Counted from the stretch's first letter, positions 51,381 through 60,485 are shown. The stretch: 64,000 bases of DNA from Peptoniphilus pacaensis (GCF_900088125.1 NZ_FLQT01000003.1:1239071-1303070), one strand, 5' to 3'. Notes: generated by a model not told the origin, from the sequence alone. A program made the numbers and translations.

Positions 51381-52592
51381 ATGGAAATCGCCATTATAGG
51401 CGGCGGCGTCAGCGGGCTCTGTGCAGGATGTTTGCTGGCAGAGGCGGGCATGCACGTTTCGATATACGAGCGAAAAAATCGCGTGGGAAAAAAATTACTG
51501 GCCACGGGAAACGGCCGGGCCAATGTGAGCAATGCGGATCTGTCTGCGTGCCATTGGCACAGCGAAGGGAAGCTCCCCTTCGATCCAGGCGCCTATTTTT
51601 CCGCGGCGGATCGCCGGGCTTTTTTCGAGGCCATGGGCATCGATCTCGTGGAAGAAGACCGGGGCAAGCTCTATCCCTCCACCCTCCAGGCACGCACCGT
51701 CTTAAATGCTCTGAGACGGCGCTTCTTCGCCGCCGGCGGGGAAGAAGTGGTGGACACTTGCATCGACGCCGTGACAAGAACAAAGAAGGGCTTTGTCTTG
51801 GAAAGCAGCGGACAGACCTTTTCGGCGGATAAGGTCATCGTCGCCGCCGGAGGCATGGCCATGCCTCAATCGGGCTCCGACGGCAAGGGCTATGGCCTGT
51901 TGAAAGCTTTGGGCCACAAAAAGACCCGCACCTTCCCGGGAATTTCCGCCCTGCTTTGCGATAGCCCCTATTTAAAACATTTAAACGGTACGAAAGTGCA
52001 GGGTAGCGTGGCCCTTTACCGCGACGGGGAAAAGATCGTCGAGGAAGAGGGAGAGATCCTTCTCGCCAAAGACGGTATTAGCGGCCCGCCGGTCTTGGAT
52101 CTGGCCCGCACCGTGGGCGAGAGAGAGGGGGATTATGCCGTCGGCTTTCCCATGCTGAATCATTTGAATCAATTGGAAGGGTACCGAGAGGTTCTTGAAG
52201 GGCGCAGCTATCTGCCCATGAAGGTCGAAGATTTTCTCGACGGCATTCTGTCCAACAAATGGCCTCACGTGGTTCTAAAGGAATGCGGCCTGAAAGGGGA
52301 CGAGATGATGGACGGCCTGCCTTGGCACGACCGGAACCGCCTCTTGAATCTGCTCTTTCATTTTTCCATGCCCGTCACCGGCGTGCGGGGCTTCGATTTC
52401 GCCCAAGTGACCTGCGGCGGCATGGCCCTCGACGACTTCAGCGACGATTTGGAATCGATCCACGTACCGGGGCTTTACGCCGCCGGGGAGGTCTTGGACG
52501 TGGACGGGGACTGCGGCGGCTATAATATTCACTGGGCATTGGCCTCTGCCCATCGCATCGCCCGTGCCATTATAAAAAAAGACGATTTTTAA
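51381..52592 (+). CDS. HI0933/YhiN-like FAD-binding flavoprotein
   Basis: A 403-residue flavoprotein. The dinucleotide-binding motif IGGGVSGLCAGCLLAEAG is at residues 6-23, followed by the family signature KKLLATGNGRANVSN at about 40. Later motifs are VAAGGMAMPQSGSDG, VTCGGMALDDFS and the C-terminal GEVLDVDGDCGGYN. This group (Pfam HI0933_like) is widespread and includes proteins named aminoacetone oxidase, but its true function is not settled. It is cytoplasmic. A terminator and the L10 leader follow. Confidence 0.9.
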   Translation: MEIAIIGGGVSGLCAGCLLAEAGMHVSIYERKNRVGKKLLATGNGRANVSNADLSACHWHSEGKLPFDPGAYFSAADRRAFFEAMGIDLVEEDRGKLYPSTLQARTVLNALRRRFFAAGGEEVVDTCIDAVTRTKKGFVLESSGQTFSADKVIVAAGGMAMPQSGSDGKGYGLLKALGHKKTRTFPGISALLCDSPYLKHLNGTKVQGSVALYRDGEKIVEEEGEILLAKDGISGPPVLDLARTVGEREGDYAVGFPMLNHLNQLEGYREVLEGRSYLPMKVEDFLDGILSNKWPHVVLKECGLKGDEMMDGLPWHDRNRLLNLLFHFSMPVTGVRGFDFAQVTCGGMALDDFSDDLESIHVPGLYAAGEVLDVDGDCGGYNIHWALASAHRIARAIIKKDDF

Positions 52593-52596
52593 GAAA

Positions 52597-52622
52597 AAGT
52601 CCCTTTACACAGGGGCTTTTCT
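52597..52622 (+). terminator. Terminator after the flavoprotein gene
   Basis: AGTCCC pairs with GGGGCT across a TTTACACA loop and TTTTCTTT follows. The -35 of the next promoter lies inside its loop. Confidence 0.6.
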
Positions 52623-52632
52623 TTGGTATTAT
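52604..52632 (+). promoter_or_regulatory. Promoter of rplJ-rplL
   Basis: TTTACA (52604-52609) and TATTAT (52627-52632) have a 17-base spacer, directly before the L10 leader. Confidence 0.7.
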
Positions 52633-52637
52633 GGATA

Positions 52638-52737
52638 AGTCGAAACCGCAGACAGCAGGTGGCTTGCCTTAATTTCCTGCCGAGGTGACTGAATTTGATT
52701 TTGGTACTCGCATTGTGTCTGCAATGTGATTTTTTTA
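52638..52737 (+). ncRNA. L10 leader with attenuator
   Basis: The conserved parts of the Firmicute ribosomal L10 leader can be read: CAGACAGCAGGTGGC and, after CTTAATTT, CCTGCCGAGGTG. They form the kink-turn-containing binding site for the L10-L12 complex. A terminator stem TCGCATTG / CAATGTGA with seven T follows at 52708-52737, 24 bases before rplJ. Excess L10-L12 would favour termination. Confidence 0.88.
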
Positions 52738-52761
52738 TGTAGAAAACGAGGAGGTGAATCA

Positions 52762-53298
52762 GTGAAAGAAGAGCTACTCCAATCGAAAATTAACTTGGTG
52801 AACGAAATCAAGGAAAAGATCGAGCAGTCCCAATCCATTATTTTGGTCAACAACCACGGCTTAACCGTAGAAGAAGTCACCAAATTAAGAAAGGAATTGC
52901 GCGAACACGGCGTTGACTACAAGGTGTACAAAAACACCATGTTGAAACGTGCCTTCGACGCTACCGGCAACGAAGCAGCCAACGATTTACTCGTCGGCCC
53001 CACCGTCGTCGCTTTCGGTATCGAAGATGCCGTTCAACCGGCCAAGATCTTAAACGATTTTGCCGAAGACAACGATCGTCTTGAAATCAAGGGCGGTCTC
53101 TTAGACGGCCGCGTCGTATCCGTTGACGAAGTTAAGGCATTGGCAAAATTACCGAGCCGCGAAGTTCTTATCGCACAATTGCTCGGCGGCTTAAACGCAC
53201 CGATTCAAGGATTGGCAACTGTCTTGTCCGGAAATATCCGTGGTCTGGCCGTTGCGCTTAACCAAATCCGTGAAAAGAAAGAAGAAGAATCTGCCTAA
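52762..53298 (+). CDS. rplJ: 50S ribosomal protein uL10
   Basis: A 178-residue uL10, base of the L12 stalk. Typical segments are [33 protein letters not shown] and [20 protein letters not shown]; the C-terminal helices bind L12 dimers. The start is GTG 52762 with GAGGAGGTGA upstream; an earlier in-frame start at 52726 lies in the leader terminator. It is normally next to rplA, but here is 30 kb away. Confidence 0.96.
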   Translation: MKEELLQSKINLVNEIKEKIEQSQSIILVNNHGLTVEEVTKLRKELREHGVDYKVYKNTMLKRAFDATGNEAANDLLVGPTVVAFGIEDAVQPAKILNDFAEDNDRLEIKGGLLDGRVVSVDEVKALAKLPSREVLIAQLLGGLNAPIQGLATVLSGNIRGLAVALNQIREKKEEESA

Positions 53299-53330
53299 AG
53301 GCAAAAACCATTTTTGGAGGTATACACATT

Positions 53331-53723
53331 ATGGCATCTGAAAAAGTAACCGCTCTTATCGAAGAGATCAAAGAATTAACCGTTATCGAACTTGCTGACT
53401 TAGTTAGCGCATTAGAAGAAGAATTCGGCGTAAGTGCACAAGCTCCCGTTGCTGTTGCAGCAGCAGGCGCACCGGCAGCAGGCGCACCGGCTGGTGGAGC
53501 TGCTGACGAACAAACCGAATTCGACGTTGTTCTCGAATCTGCAGGCCAAGAAAAAGTGAAGGTCATCAAAGTTGTTAAAGACATTACCGGCCTCGGCTTA
53601 AAGGATGCAAAAGCTCTCGTTGACGGCGCACCGAAGCCCGTTAAGGAAGGCGCAAGCAAGGAAGAAGCCGACGACATCAAGGCTAAACTGGAAGAAGTCG
53701 GAGCTGTTGTCGAAGTAAAGTAA
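53331..53723 (+). CDS. rplL: 50S ribosomal protein bL12 (L7/L12)
   Basis: A 130-residue bL12. The N-terminal dimerisation domain, the Ala/Gly/Pro hinge (about 42-60) and the C-terminal factor-binding domain ([20 protein letters not shown]) are all present. TTGGAGG lies upstream. It has a terminator and is not followed by rpoB as in most Firmicutes. Confidence 0.97.
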   Translation: MASEKVTALIEEIKELTVIELADLVSALEEEFGVSAQAPVAVAAAGAPAAGAPAGGAADEQTEFDVVLESAGQEKVKVIKVVKDITGLGLKDAKALVDGAPKPVKEGASKEEADDIKAKLEEVGAVVEVK

Positions 53724-53734
53724 AGCAGTAAAGA

Positions 53735-53760
53735 GCGCCCCCCTTTTGGGGCGTTTTTTA
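53735..53760 (+). terminator. Terminator after rplL
   Basis: CGCCCC pairs with GGGGCG over a CCTTTT loop and six T follow. Confidence 0.88.
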
Positions 53761-53781
53761 TTTTCTCCTTCAGGAGGTCTT

Positions 53782-54459
53782 ATGAACGGATTAAAGAAAG
53801 TCTTTCCGCGCACGGTTCCCATTGTGATCAGCTACTTTTTTATGGCCATCGGCTTTGGCGTCCTCATCAAATCCGTAGGTCAGTCCAATGTCGTGGGCGG
53901 GCTGATGAGTGGAGGCATTTACGCCGGCGCCATGCAATTTGCCATGGTCAGTTTGTTTTCCAATCCGCTCAATGTGTTGGAGCTTGCCATCTTGGCCGTC
54001 TCCATTAACCTGCGCTATTTATTTTATACGCTCTCTCTTTTGGGCCCCCTGTCCGAACTTCCCATGTGGAAACGCATCGCCGTGGTTCATTTTTCCAGCG
54101 ACGAGACTTTTTCCCTCTACGTCACCGGCGGCGAGGACGGGAACATGGCCACCGGAGAGGATATGTTTTCCATGGGGCTGATCAATTTTATGACCTGGGT
54201 CGGCGCCACCTTGCTCGGGGGATGGATCGGCACCTTGCTGCCCATCGACGCCACGGGCATCGAATTTATGATGACCGCCCTTTTTATCACGGCCTTTTTG
54301 GAGCAGTGGAAGGGGACGGACCATCACTTCCCCGCCATATTAGGGGTAGCGGCATCGCTCTTGTCTCTGCTCTTGGTGGGGCCCAAGAAATTTATTCTTC
54401 CCGCCATGGTTTTGATTTTAATCGGCGATTTGATTTACAGGAGGAAATATGTCCACTAG
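53782..54459 (+). CDS. azlC: Branched-chain amino acid exporter, large subunit AzlC
   Basis: A 225-residue membrane protein with the AzlC pattern: PRTVPIVISYFFMAIGFGVL at the start, GAMQFAMVSL and SINLRYLFYTLSLLGPL in the middle. With AzlD it exports branched-chain amino acids. I chose ATG 53782, with CAGGAGG upstream, over an earlier start inside the rplL terminator. It overlaps azlD by 11 bases. Confidence 0.92.
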   Translation: MNGLKKVFPRTVPIVISYFFMAIGFGVLIKSVGQSNVVGGLMSGGIYAGAMQFAMVSLFSNPLNVLELAILAVSINLRYLFYTLSLLGPLSELPMWKRIAVVHFSSDETFSLYVTGGEDGNMATGEDMFSMGLINFMTWVGATLLGGWIGTLLPIDATGIEFMMTALFITAFLEQWKGTDHHFPAILGVAASLLSLLLVGPKKFILPAMVLILIGDLIYRRKYVH

Positions 54460-54778
54460 AGAAGTTTATTTGGCCATTGCCATCGTCATCGCCATTACCT
54501 TCGCCATACGCACCTTTCCTCTGTTTTTCTTTTCGGGAAAGAAGCAGTTGCCGAAAGTCGTCGGCGATTTAGGCAATCTCTTGCCCTATTCCATGATGGG
54601 CCTTTTGATCGTCTACTGCCTGCGCACCATGCGCTTTACGGCGCCGGGGGAGTATGTGCCCTTAATCGTCGCCACCTTGGTCACCGCCCTGAGCTATCTT
54701 TGGAAGCGAAAATCCATCGTCTCCATTATTCTCGGCACGGCGGTGTATATGTTTTTCATTCAGCAAGTGTTCGTCTGA
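54449..54778 (+). CDS. azlD: Branched-chain amino acid exporter, small subunit AzlD
   Basis: A 109-residue protein with about four membrane spans, AzlD pattern TFAIRTFPLFFF and LGNLLPYSMMGLLIVYCL. AGGAGG lies upstream of the ATG, inside the azlC 3' end. It is the required partner of AzlC. Confidence 0.92.
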   Translation: MSTREVYLAIAIVIAITFAIRTFPLFFFSGKKQLPKVVGDLGNLLPYSMMGLLIVYCLRTMRFTAPGEYVPLIVATLVTALSYLWKRKSIVSIILGTAVYMFFIQQVFV

Positions 54779-54825
54779 TGAAATCGTGATATACTAATCC
54801 CGTACTATTCATAAGGAGGAAGTCT

Positions 54826-56250
54826 ATGGAGTCATTCTTTAAGTTGAAAAAGAACAAGACGGATTTTTCTACGGAAGTATTAGCCGGCATGACCACGTTC
54901 TTTGCCATGAGCTATATTATTTTCGTCAATCCCGCAATCCTTTCTCAAACGGGTATCCCTTGGGGCGCCGTGTTCCTGGCGACGATTATCGCATCGGTGG
55001 TTTCCACCTTGGTTATGGGGCTGTTTGCCAATGTGCCCTATGCCTTGGCCCCGGGCATGGGATTAAATGCCTTTTTCACCTACACCGTGGTCTTCGGTCT
55101 GGGCTTTACCTGGAAGGAAGCCCTGGGCATGGTCTTTTTGTGCGGCGTCATCAATGTGTTGATCACCGTGACGAAAGTACGGAAGATGATCATCACGGCC
55201 ATTCCCGAGTCGCTGCAACATGCCATTAGCGGCGGTATCGGCGTCTTTATCGGCTACATCGGCATTAAAAACTGCGGCCTCTTGAACTTCACCCTGGATC
55301 CGGGCACCTATCAAGCCCTGGACGGGGGCACCATTATCGGTTCATCCGCCGCCGTTCCCGCCCTGGTTACCTTCAACAACGCCGGCGTGCTTCTCGCCAT
55401 GATCGGCCTGTTGATCACCGTGGTCCTGGTGCTGAAGAATGTGAAGGGTGCCATCTTAATCAGTATTTTGGCTACGACGATTATCGGCATCCCTATGGGC
55501 GTCGTGGATCTGTCCAAACTTTCGGAAAGTCCTTCCGTGGCAAGCTCCTTCCAAGACCTGTCCACGGTCTTCGGCGTGGCACTGGGTAAAGAAGGGCTCC
55601 TGGGCCTCTTTTCCGATCCCGGCCGCATTCCCTTGGTCCTCATGACCATCTTCGCCTTCTCCCTCAGCGACACCTTCGACACATTGGGCACCTTTATCGG
55701 CACCGGTCGCCGCTCGGGAATCTTCAGCGAAGACGATATTCGCAATATGCAAACGAGCTCCGGCTTTAAATCGAAACTGGACAAGGCTCTCTTCGCCGAC
55801 TCCGTCGGCACGGTCATCGGCGCTTTTATCGGCACCAGCAACACCACCACCTATGTGGAAAGTGCGGCGGGCATCGGCGCCGGCGGACGCACGGGTCTCA
55901 CCTCCGTGGTGACGGCGATTATGTTCCTGTTGGCCATCGTCATTGCACCGGTGGCGGGTCTGGTTCCCGCACAAGCCACGGCTCCCGTTTTGATTATCGT
56001 GGGCATTATGATGTGTGCCAGCTTTAAAGAAATCGAATGGACCGATTTGGAATGTGCCGTACCGGCCTTCTTCGCATCGATCTTCATGGGCCTCAGCTAC
56101 TCCATCAGCAACGGCATTGCCGCAGGTTTTATTTTCTACTGCGTCGTCATGATCTTAAAGGGCAAGGCCAAAGAGCTGCACCCGATCCTTATCGGATCCA
56201 CGGTTTTATTCTTAATCAACTACGCCCTGATGGCCTATTTGGCTATGTAG
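54826..56250 (+). CDS. NCS2 family purine permease (AzgA/PbuG type)
   Basis: A 474-residue permease with about 12 to 14 spans. Key segments are FFAMSYIIFVNPAIL near residue 27, APGMGLNAFFTYTVV at about 76, the DTFDTLGTFIGTGRRSG loop at about 285 and GTSNTTTYVESAAGIGAGGRTGL at about 336. These mark the adenine/guanine/hypoxanthine group. It takes up purine bases by proton symport, the salvage side of the purine supply made by the pur operon. AAGGAGGAAG precedes the ATG. It is a single gene with its own terminator. Confidence 0.93.
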   Translation: MESFFKLKKNKTDFSTEVLAGMTTFFAMSYIIFVNPAILSQTGIPWGAVFLATIIASVVSTLVMGLFANVPYALAPGMGLNAFFTYTVVFGLGFTWKEALGMVFLCGVINVLITVTKVRKMIITAIPESLQHAISGGIGVFIGYIGIKNCGLLNFTLDPGTYQALDGGTIIGSSAAVPALVTFNNAGVLLAMIGLLITVVLVLKNVKGAILISILATTIIGIPMGVVDLSKLSESPSVASSFQDLSTVFGVALGKEGLLGLFSDPGRIPLVLMTIFAFSLSDTFDTLGTFIGTGRRSGIFSEDDIRNMQTSSGFKSKLDKALFADSVGTVIGAFIGTSNTTTYVESAAGIGAGGRTGLTSVVTAIMFLLAIVIAPVAGLVPAQATAPVLIIVGIMMCASFKEIEWTDLECAVPAFFASIFMGLSYSISNGIAAGFIFYCVVMILKGKAKELHPILIGSTVLFLINYALMAYLAM

Positions 56251-56257
56251 GAAAAAG

Positions 56258-56278
56258 GAGGCTTCGGCCTCTTTTTTT
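56258..56278 (+). terminator. Terminator after the purine permease
   Basis: GAGGC pairs with GCCTC over a TTCG loop and seven T follow. Confidence 0.85.
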
Positions 56279-56360
56279 ATGCCGCAAAGAGGGCTGTAGA
56301 AAATAGGGGAGAAAGGTTATAATGGATGCAGCACAGAAAGCAAGACGGAAAGGAGATCAC

Positions 56361-57095
56361 ATGAAGACTCAAGATTTATTGCAGGCGTTAAAAGAAAAGA
56401 CTTGGGTGAGCCTGACCCACGAAGTGACGAAAGACATGGCCATTTACCAGGCCTTTAATCCCTTAGGCGAGCGCGTGCTCACCACCTTGGAGGAAACGGG
56501 ATCGGACAATCGGGAGTACACCTTGGGCACCTCCCACGGCACCCACGTGGACGCACCGGCCCACTTTATGGCGGGAGGAAAGATCCTTTCGGACATTTCG
56601 CCCAAGGAGCGCTACCTGCCTCTGTACGTCATCCACTTGGAAGATAAGGTTAAGGAAGAGCCGGGCTATGCCGTCACCGTGGACGACATTCTGGCATTTG
56701 AAGACGAACACGGCCCCATTCCGGAAGGCGCCTTTGTGGCCTTTTCCTCGGGCTGGTACAAGCGCATCTACTCCCAAGAAGACTTCACCAACACCCATGA
56801 GGGCGTGGAAGTGACGCCGGGTTGGTCCGTGGCGGCGCTGGAGTACTTGAGCCGCACGCGAAAGATTGCCGCCATCGGTCACGAAACCTTAAACACCGAC
56901 GCCGGTCCCGAAGCCGCCGAGGCGGGGGACTTGGTGGCCCAACGCTTCTGGCTCAACGAAAACAAATACCAAGTGGAGGTCATGGCCAATTTAGATCAGG
57001 TGCCCGCGACCGGCGCCGTGATCATGATCAATGTCCTTCACATCAAAGGCGCCGTGGCCTTCCCCGCCGAAGTCACCGCCGTCTTCGACGCATAA
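56361..57095 (+). CDS. Cyclase family protein (kynurenine formamidase-like)
   Basis: A 244-residue protein with the family metal motif SHGTHVDAPAHF (HxGTHxDxPxH) near residue 60, which binds a divalent metal. Relatives hydrolyse N-formyl or cyclic amides, including N-formylkynurenine. The substrate here is unknown. I chose ATG 56361, with AAAGGAGA upstream. It is convergent with an IclR regulator, and a shared terminator lies between. A local regulator-enzyme relation is possible. Confidence 0.88.
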   Translation: MKTQDLLQALKEKTWVSLTHEVTKDMAIYQAFNPLGERVLTTLEETGSDNREYTLGTSHGTHVDAPAHFMAGGKILSDISPKERYLPLYVIHLEDKVKEEPGYAVTVDDILAFEDEHGPIPEGAFVAFSSGWYKRIYSQEDFTNTHEGVEVTPGWSVAALEYLSRTRKIAAIGHETLNTDAGPEAAEAGDLVAQRFWLNENKYQVEVMANLDQVPATGAVIMINVLHIKGAVAFPAEVTAVFDA

Positions 57096-57097
57096 AA

Positions 57098-57134
57098 ATA
57101 AAGCTATTGCCGCGATATGGGCAATAGCTTTTTC
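57098..57134. terminator. Bidirectional terminator between cyclase and iclR-type genes
   Basis: The stem AAAGCTATTGCC / GGGCAATAGCTTT has A and T runs on both sides. Confidence 0.85.
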
Positions 57135-57135
57135 T

Positions 57136-57900
57136 TTACCATAAGGGATTCAATTCTTCTAAAAAATCGTGAACCGTGGCGAAGGCCTCGGCCTCTTCTT
57201 CCAAAATTTGCTCGTTGGCGCCGGAAAGGGAAATGGTGCCGATGCAATCCTCCCGTTTGTCGAAAATGGGAATGGCGATGGAGCCGATGCCGTCATTGAT
57301 CTCGCCGATCTCCAAGGCGTAGCCCTTTTCTCGCGTGGCCTCCATTTCCTCTTTCAGGGCGGAATCCTTCGTAATGGTTTTATCCGTGTAGGGAACGAGG
57401 CGGGTGTCGGCGATGTAATTATCTACCACCGATTCCGGCAAACTGGCCAGATAAGCCTTCCCCGACGCCGTGGCGTGAAGGGGAAAGGGCGTGCGGGAGC
57501 GGGTCATGATCAGATAGCGTGTATTGTCCGGCACCTCGGTAAACACGGTGAGGAGCTGGCCGTCTTCCACCATGTTCAGGCGGGCGCTCAGCTCAAATTG
57601 ATTGGCCCAGACTCTGAGCATGGGTTGAATGATATTTTTGACGTGGAAGAGATATTGATCTTCCACCAAATTGGCTTTGGGAATAAAGGCGACGCCCAAG
57701 TGGTAGTCGTTCTCCGCTTCGTCGCGGCTTAAATATTGAAAGTGAACCAGTGTATTGACCAACCCGCGGGTGGTGTTAACATTTAATTTCACCAATTTAG
57801 AAATTTCCGACAAGCTCAACTTCGGATGCACGGCATCGAAGCAATCTAAAATAGCAAAGGCCCTGGCAAGGGACTGAATGGTTCGGGGCGTCTTATCCAT
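57136..57900 (-). CDS. IclR family transcriptional regulator
   Basis: A 254-residue regulator. The N-terminal winged helix (RTIQSLARAFAILDCF, then LSLSEISKLVKLNVNTTRGLVNTL) covers about 6-65. The effector domain covers about 80-254 with the family segments TRSRTPFPLHATASGKAYLASLP and GIGSIAIPIFDKREDCIGTISLSG. AGGAGG lies upstream of the ATG. IclR proteins usually control a nearby catabolic gene, so the convergent cyclase is one candidate target. Confidence 0.92.
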   Translation of the reverse strand: MDKTPRTIQSLARAFAILDCFDAVHPKLSLSEISKLVKLNVNTTRGLVNTLVHFQYLSRDEAENDYHLGVAFIPKANLVEDQYLFHVKNIIQPMLRVWANQFELSARLNMVEDGQLLTVFTEVPDNTRYLIMTRSRTPFPLHATASGKAYLASLPESVVDNYIADTRLVPYTDKTITKDSALKEEMEATREKGYALEIGEINDGIGSIAIPIFDKREDCIGTISLSGANEQILEEEAEAFATVHDFLEELNPLW

Positions 57901-57977
57901 AACAACCTCCTCGTGTGTTGAATCGTTCTATAGTTAGATTACACCACATTTCATTGAATAGAAAGGGAAAAATCATC

Positions 57978-58005
57978 TTGAACCGTAAAAATTTTATGGT
58001 ACACT
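57978..58005 (+). promoter_or_regulatory. Promoter of the L,D-transpeptidase gene
   Basis: TTGAAC (57978-57983) and TACACT (58000-58005) have a 16-base spacer, about 34 bases before the TTG start. Confidence 0.55.
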
Positions 58006-58038
58006 AATAGAGCGAGTGATTAGAAAAGGAGAACAACT

Positions 58039-59421
58039 TTGAGCAATCGATTCGGAAAAATTGCGGCCATCGTGCTGGGCATCTTGGCTGTCATATACAT
58101 TCTGGGCGGCATTCTGTTTACGCAGGTTTACATGCCGAAGACTTCCGTAAACGGAGCCGATATATCCCTGCAGCCCAAGGCGGACTTAAAGGAGAATTTT
58201 AAAAAGTCATGGAAGGATTATGCCTTAACCGTCGTAGGCAAGGACGAAAAGACCGACACCATCAAGGCATCGACCATCGACTACGTGGAAACCATGCCCG
58301 ATTTTAAAATAAAAGAATACAGTTCCTGGGGATGGCCCGTTTACGCCTTTACGGAAAAAGATTATAAGGTGAAGACAAACATCAGCTACGACGACGCAAA
58401 GCTTGAAACTGCTTTGGCGTACATGCACATGGTGGCGGACAAAGATATTACGGATCCCACCCCACAGATGATCGTCTACAAGGAAGGGGAAGGCTACTCC
58501 ATTGCCGATGCCAAGGAAGGCACCCGCTTAGACGGACCCAAGCTGAAGAAGGCCGTGCTGGATTCCTTCCATAAGCAGGACAAAGAGCTGGACGCGAAGA
58601 AAGCGGATCTTTATCTGAAGGCCGCACCGGCGGAAGATTTGGACCACATGAAAAAGCACGTAGCCAGTTTAAATACCATCGAAGGATACAAGCTGACCTA
58701 CAATTTCTCCGACAGAGAAGAAGTCTTGGCCGGGGAACCTTTAATCAATCTCTATAAATCTGCCGAAGACGGCAGCTTGGAGCCCGACGAGGAAAAGGTC
58801 AAGGCCTATGTGGCCGGGCTCGGGGAAAAGTACGACACCTTTAAAGGCACCCGCGACTTCCAAGCCACCGGCGGCGCCATGATGCGCGTAGTGGGCGGCA
58901 TTTACGGCTGGCAAATCGACCGGCCCAAGACCGTGGAGCAGCTGATGACGGCCATGAATGACATGAAGACTCAAACCATGGAGCCGGTGTATAAGCGCCG
59001 GGCCAGGAGCCGGAATGTGAACGACATCGGCAACAGCTACATCGAAATCGACATCGCCCGTCAGCATATGTGGCTGTACAAAGAAGGCAATTTGGTCATC
59101 GACACGCCGGTGGTCACCGGCAATCCCTACGCCGGCAACAGCACGCCCACCGGGACCCACGAAGTCTGGATGATGGAGCGCAACCGCTACCTGACCGGGG
59201 ACACCTGGAAGAGCTACGTCAAATACTGGATGCCCTTTAACTGGACGGGCTGCGGCATTCACGACTCCAGTTGGCGGGGAAGCTACGGCGGCAACATCTA
59301 CCGCGGCGGCGGGAGCCACGGCTGCGTGAACACGCCTCCCTCCAAGGCGCCGACCTTCTACGAAAATGCCTTTATAGGCATGCCTGTCATCGTCTACAAT
59401 TCCAACAAACACGCTATTTAA
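58039..59421 (+). CDS. L,D-transpeptidase (YkuD domain) with N-terminal anchor
   Basis: A 460-residue protein. One membrane span at about 7-28 anchors it outside the cell. Residues about 40-290 are peptidoglycan-binding-type repeats. The YkuD domain lies at about 330-460, with YIEIDIARQHMWLYKEG at its start, the catalytic His in GIHDSS and the nucleophile Cys in GGGSHGCVNTPP. It makes 3-3 cross-links or attaches proteins to peptidoglycan. The start is TTG 58039, with AAAAGGAGAA upstream. The family is common in clostridia. Confidence 0.93.
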   Translation: MSNRFGKIAAIVLGILAVIYILGGILFTQVYMPKTSVNGADISLQPKADLKENFKKSWKDYALTVVGKDEKTDTIKASTIDYVETMPDFKIKEYSSWGWPVYAFTEKDYKVKTNISYDDAKLETALAYMHMVADKDITDPTPQMIVYKEGEGYSIADAKEGTRLDGPKLKKAVLDSFHKQDKELDAKKADLYLKAAPAEDLDHMKKHVASLNTIEGYKLTYNFSDREEVLAGEPLINLYKSAEDGSLEPDEEKVKAYVAGLGEKYDTFKGTRDFQATGGAMMRVVGGIYGWQIDRPKTVEQLMTAMNDMKTQTMEPVYKRRARSRNVNDIGNSYIEIDIARQHMWLYKEGNLVIDTPVVTGNPYAGNSTPTGTHEVWMMERNRYLTGDTWKSYVKYWMPFNWTGCGIHDSSWRGSYGGNIYRGGGSHGCVNTPPSKAPTFYENAFIGMPVIVYNSNKHAI

Positions 59422-59423
59422 GG

Positions 59424-59446
59424 AAGCGCCTGCGGGCGCTTTTTTG
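59424..59446 (+). terminator. Terminator after the L,D-transpeptidase gene
   Basis: AAGCGCC pairs with GGGCGCTT over a TGC loop and six T follow. Confidence 0.88.
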
Positions 59447-59475
59447 CTTGAAGGAAAATTTGTCGTGAAAATTAT

Positions 59476-59505
59476 GGGAAAATATGAATCGGAGTCTGTT
59501 TTCCC
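59476..59505 (+). promoter_or_regulatory. Inverted repeat upstream of purC
   Basis: GGGAAAA (59476-59482) and TTTTCCC (59499-59505) form a 7-base inverted repeat with 16 bases between. The right arm resembles the TTTCCCGG repeats before purF. It may be an operator; I could not place a clear promoter here. Confidence 0.4.
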
Positions 59506-59563
59506 GCGGTCATTTGTTGTAAAATAAATTGTACGATTTGCTTGTATGACAGGAGGGTTTTTT

Positions 59564-60247
59564 TTGAAAACTATTTACGAAGGAAAGACGAAGAACATTC
59601 TTCAAGAAGACGGCAAGACTTACTTTTATTTCAAGGACGACGTGACGGGCAAAGACGGCGTCTTCGATCCCGGTGAAAACCAAGTAGGCCTTTCCATCGA
59701 AGGTTCGGGCCGCGCATGCATCGCCATGAGCAAATACTTCTTTGAAAAATTCGAAGAAGAAAAAATCCCTACACACTTTATTTCCGCCGACGTGGACAAT
59801 CGTCTCATGGAAATCAAGCCCGCCAAAGTTTTCGGCAAGGGCTTGGAAGTCATCTGCCGCTTTAAAGCCACGGGCAGCTTCATTCGCCGCTACGGCAAAT
59901 ACGCCAACGACGGCGACGATTTAAATCGCTACGTGGAATTTACTTTAAAGGACGACGAACGCCAAGATCCCCTGATCAACGAAGATGCTTTGGTTCTCTT
60001 GGGCATTTTGAAGGAAGGGGAATACGACCGCATTAAGGAACTCACTCGTTCCATTTCCCAAGTCATCTACGATGACTTAAAGGCACGTGGCCTGGAAATG
60101 TACGATATTAAATTGGAATTCGGTCGCCTGGAAGGCAGCGACGAAGTCGTATTAATCGACGAAGTCTCCGGCGGCAATATGCGCGTCTTTAAAGGGGACG
60201 AATACATCGAACCCTTACGTCTTTCCGATATGATCGTCGGCAAGTAA
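59564..60247 (+). CDS. purC: SAICAR synthetase
   Basis: A 227-residue PurC that joins CAIR with aspartate. Segments are IYEGKTKNI at the start, EVICRFKATGSFIRRYG in the middle, and KLEFGRLEGSDEVVLIDEVSGGNMRVF at the C-terminal end. The start is TTG 59564, with AGGAGGG 6 bases upstream; an ATG at 59546 would overlap that SD. It lies about 41 kb from the end of the main pur operon, and purE, purB and purK are not in the window. Confidence 0.95.
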   Translation: MKTIYEGKTKNILQEDGKTYFYFKDDVTGKDGVFDPGENQVGLSIEGSGRACIAMSKYFFEKFEEEKIPTHFISADVDNRLMEIKPAKVFGKGLEVICRFKATGSFIRRYGKYANDGDDLNRYVEFTLKDDERQDPLINEDALVLLGILKEGEYDRIKELTRSISQVIYDDLKARGLEMYDIKLEFGRLEGSDEVVLIDEVSGGNMRVFKGDEYIEPLRLSDMIVGK

Positions 60248-60269
60248 GCACTGTTTTCGAAATCGCGAA

Positions 60270-60292
60270 AAGAGCCCTTCGGGGCTTTTTTT
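60270..60292 (+). terminator. Terminator after purC
   Basis: AGAGCCC pairs with GGGGCTT over a TTC loop and seven T follow. Confidence 0.88.
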
Positions 60293-60357
60293 GTGCCCGA
60301 ATATAAAATGGTTTCATTTCTCTATGGACGTGGTATAATAAAAACAGAATAAGATAA

Positions 60358-60468
60358 TGATCTTCAGGGCGAGGTGAAATTCCTCATCGGTGGTAAAGTC
60401 CACGTGTCGAAAGACTGAATTGGTGCAATTCCAATACCGACGGTGACAGTCCGGATGGAAGAAGATAA
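60358..60468 (+). ncRNA. FMN riboswitch (RFN element)
   Basis: The conserved RFN parts are all present in order: CTTCAGGGCGAGGTGAAATT, TCGGTGGTAAAGTCCACG, GGTGCAATTCC, CCGACGGTGACAGTCCGGAT and GAAGAAGA. TATAAT at 60334-60339 is the likely -10. FMN binding should stop expression of the downstream riboflavin transporter. Confidence 0.95.
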
Positions 60469-60485
60469 TTTTTTCATGTTTTGAT

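Noticed and set aside
22896-52600. Insertion sequence or integrase as carrier of the haem island
   Set aside because: No transposase, integrase, tRNA target or flanking direct repeat could be found in or beside the island, so the mode of entry is open.
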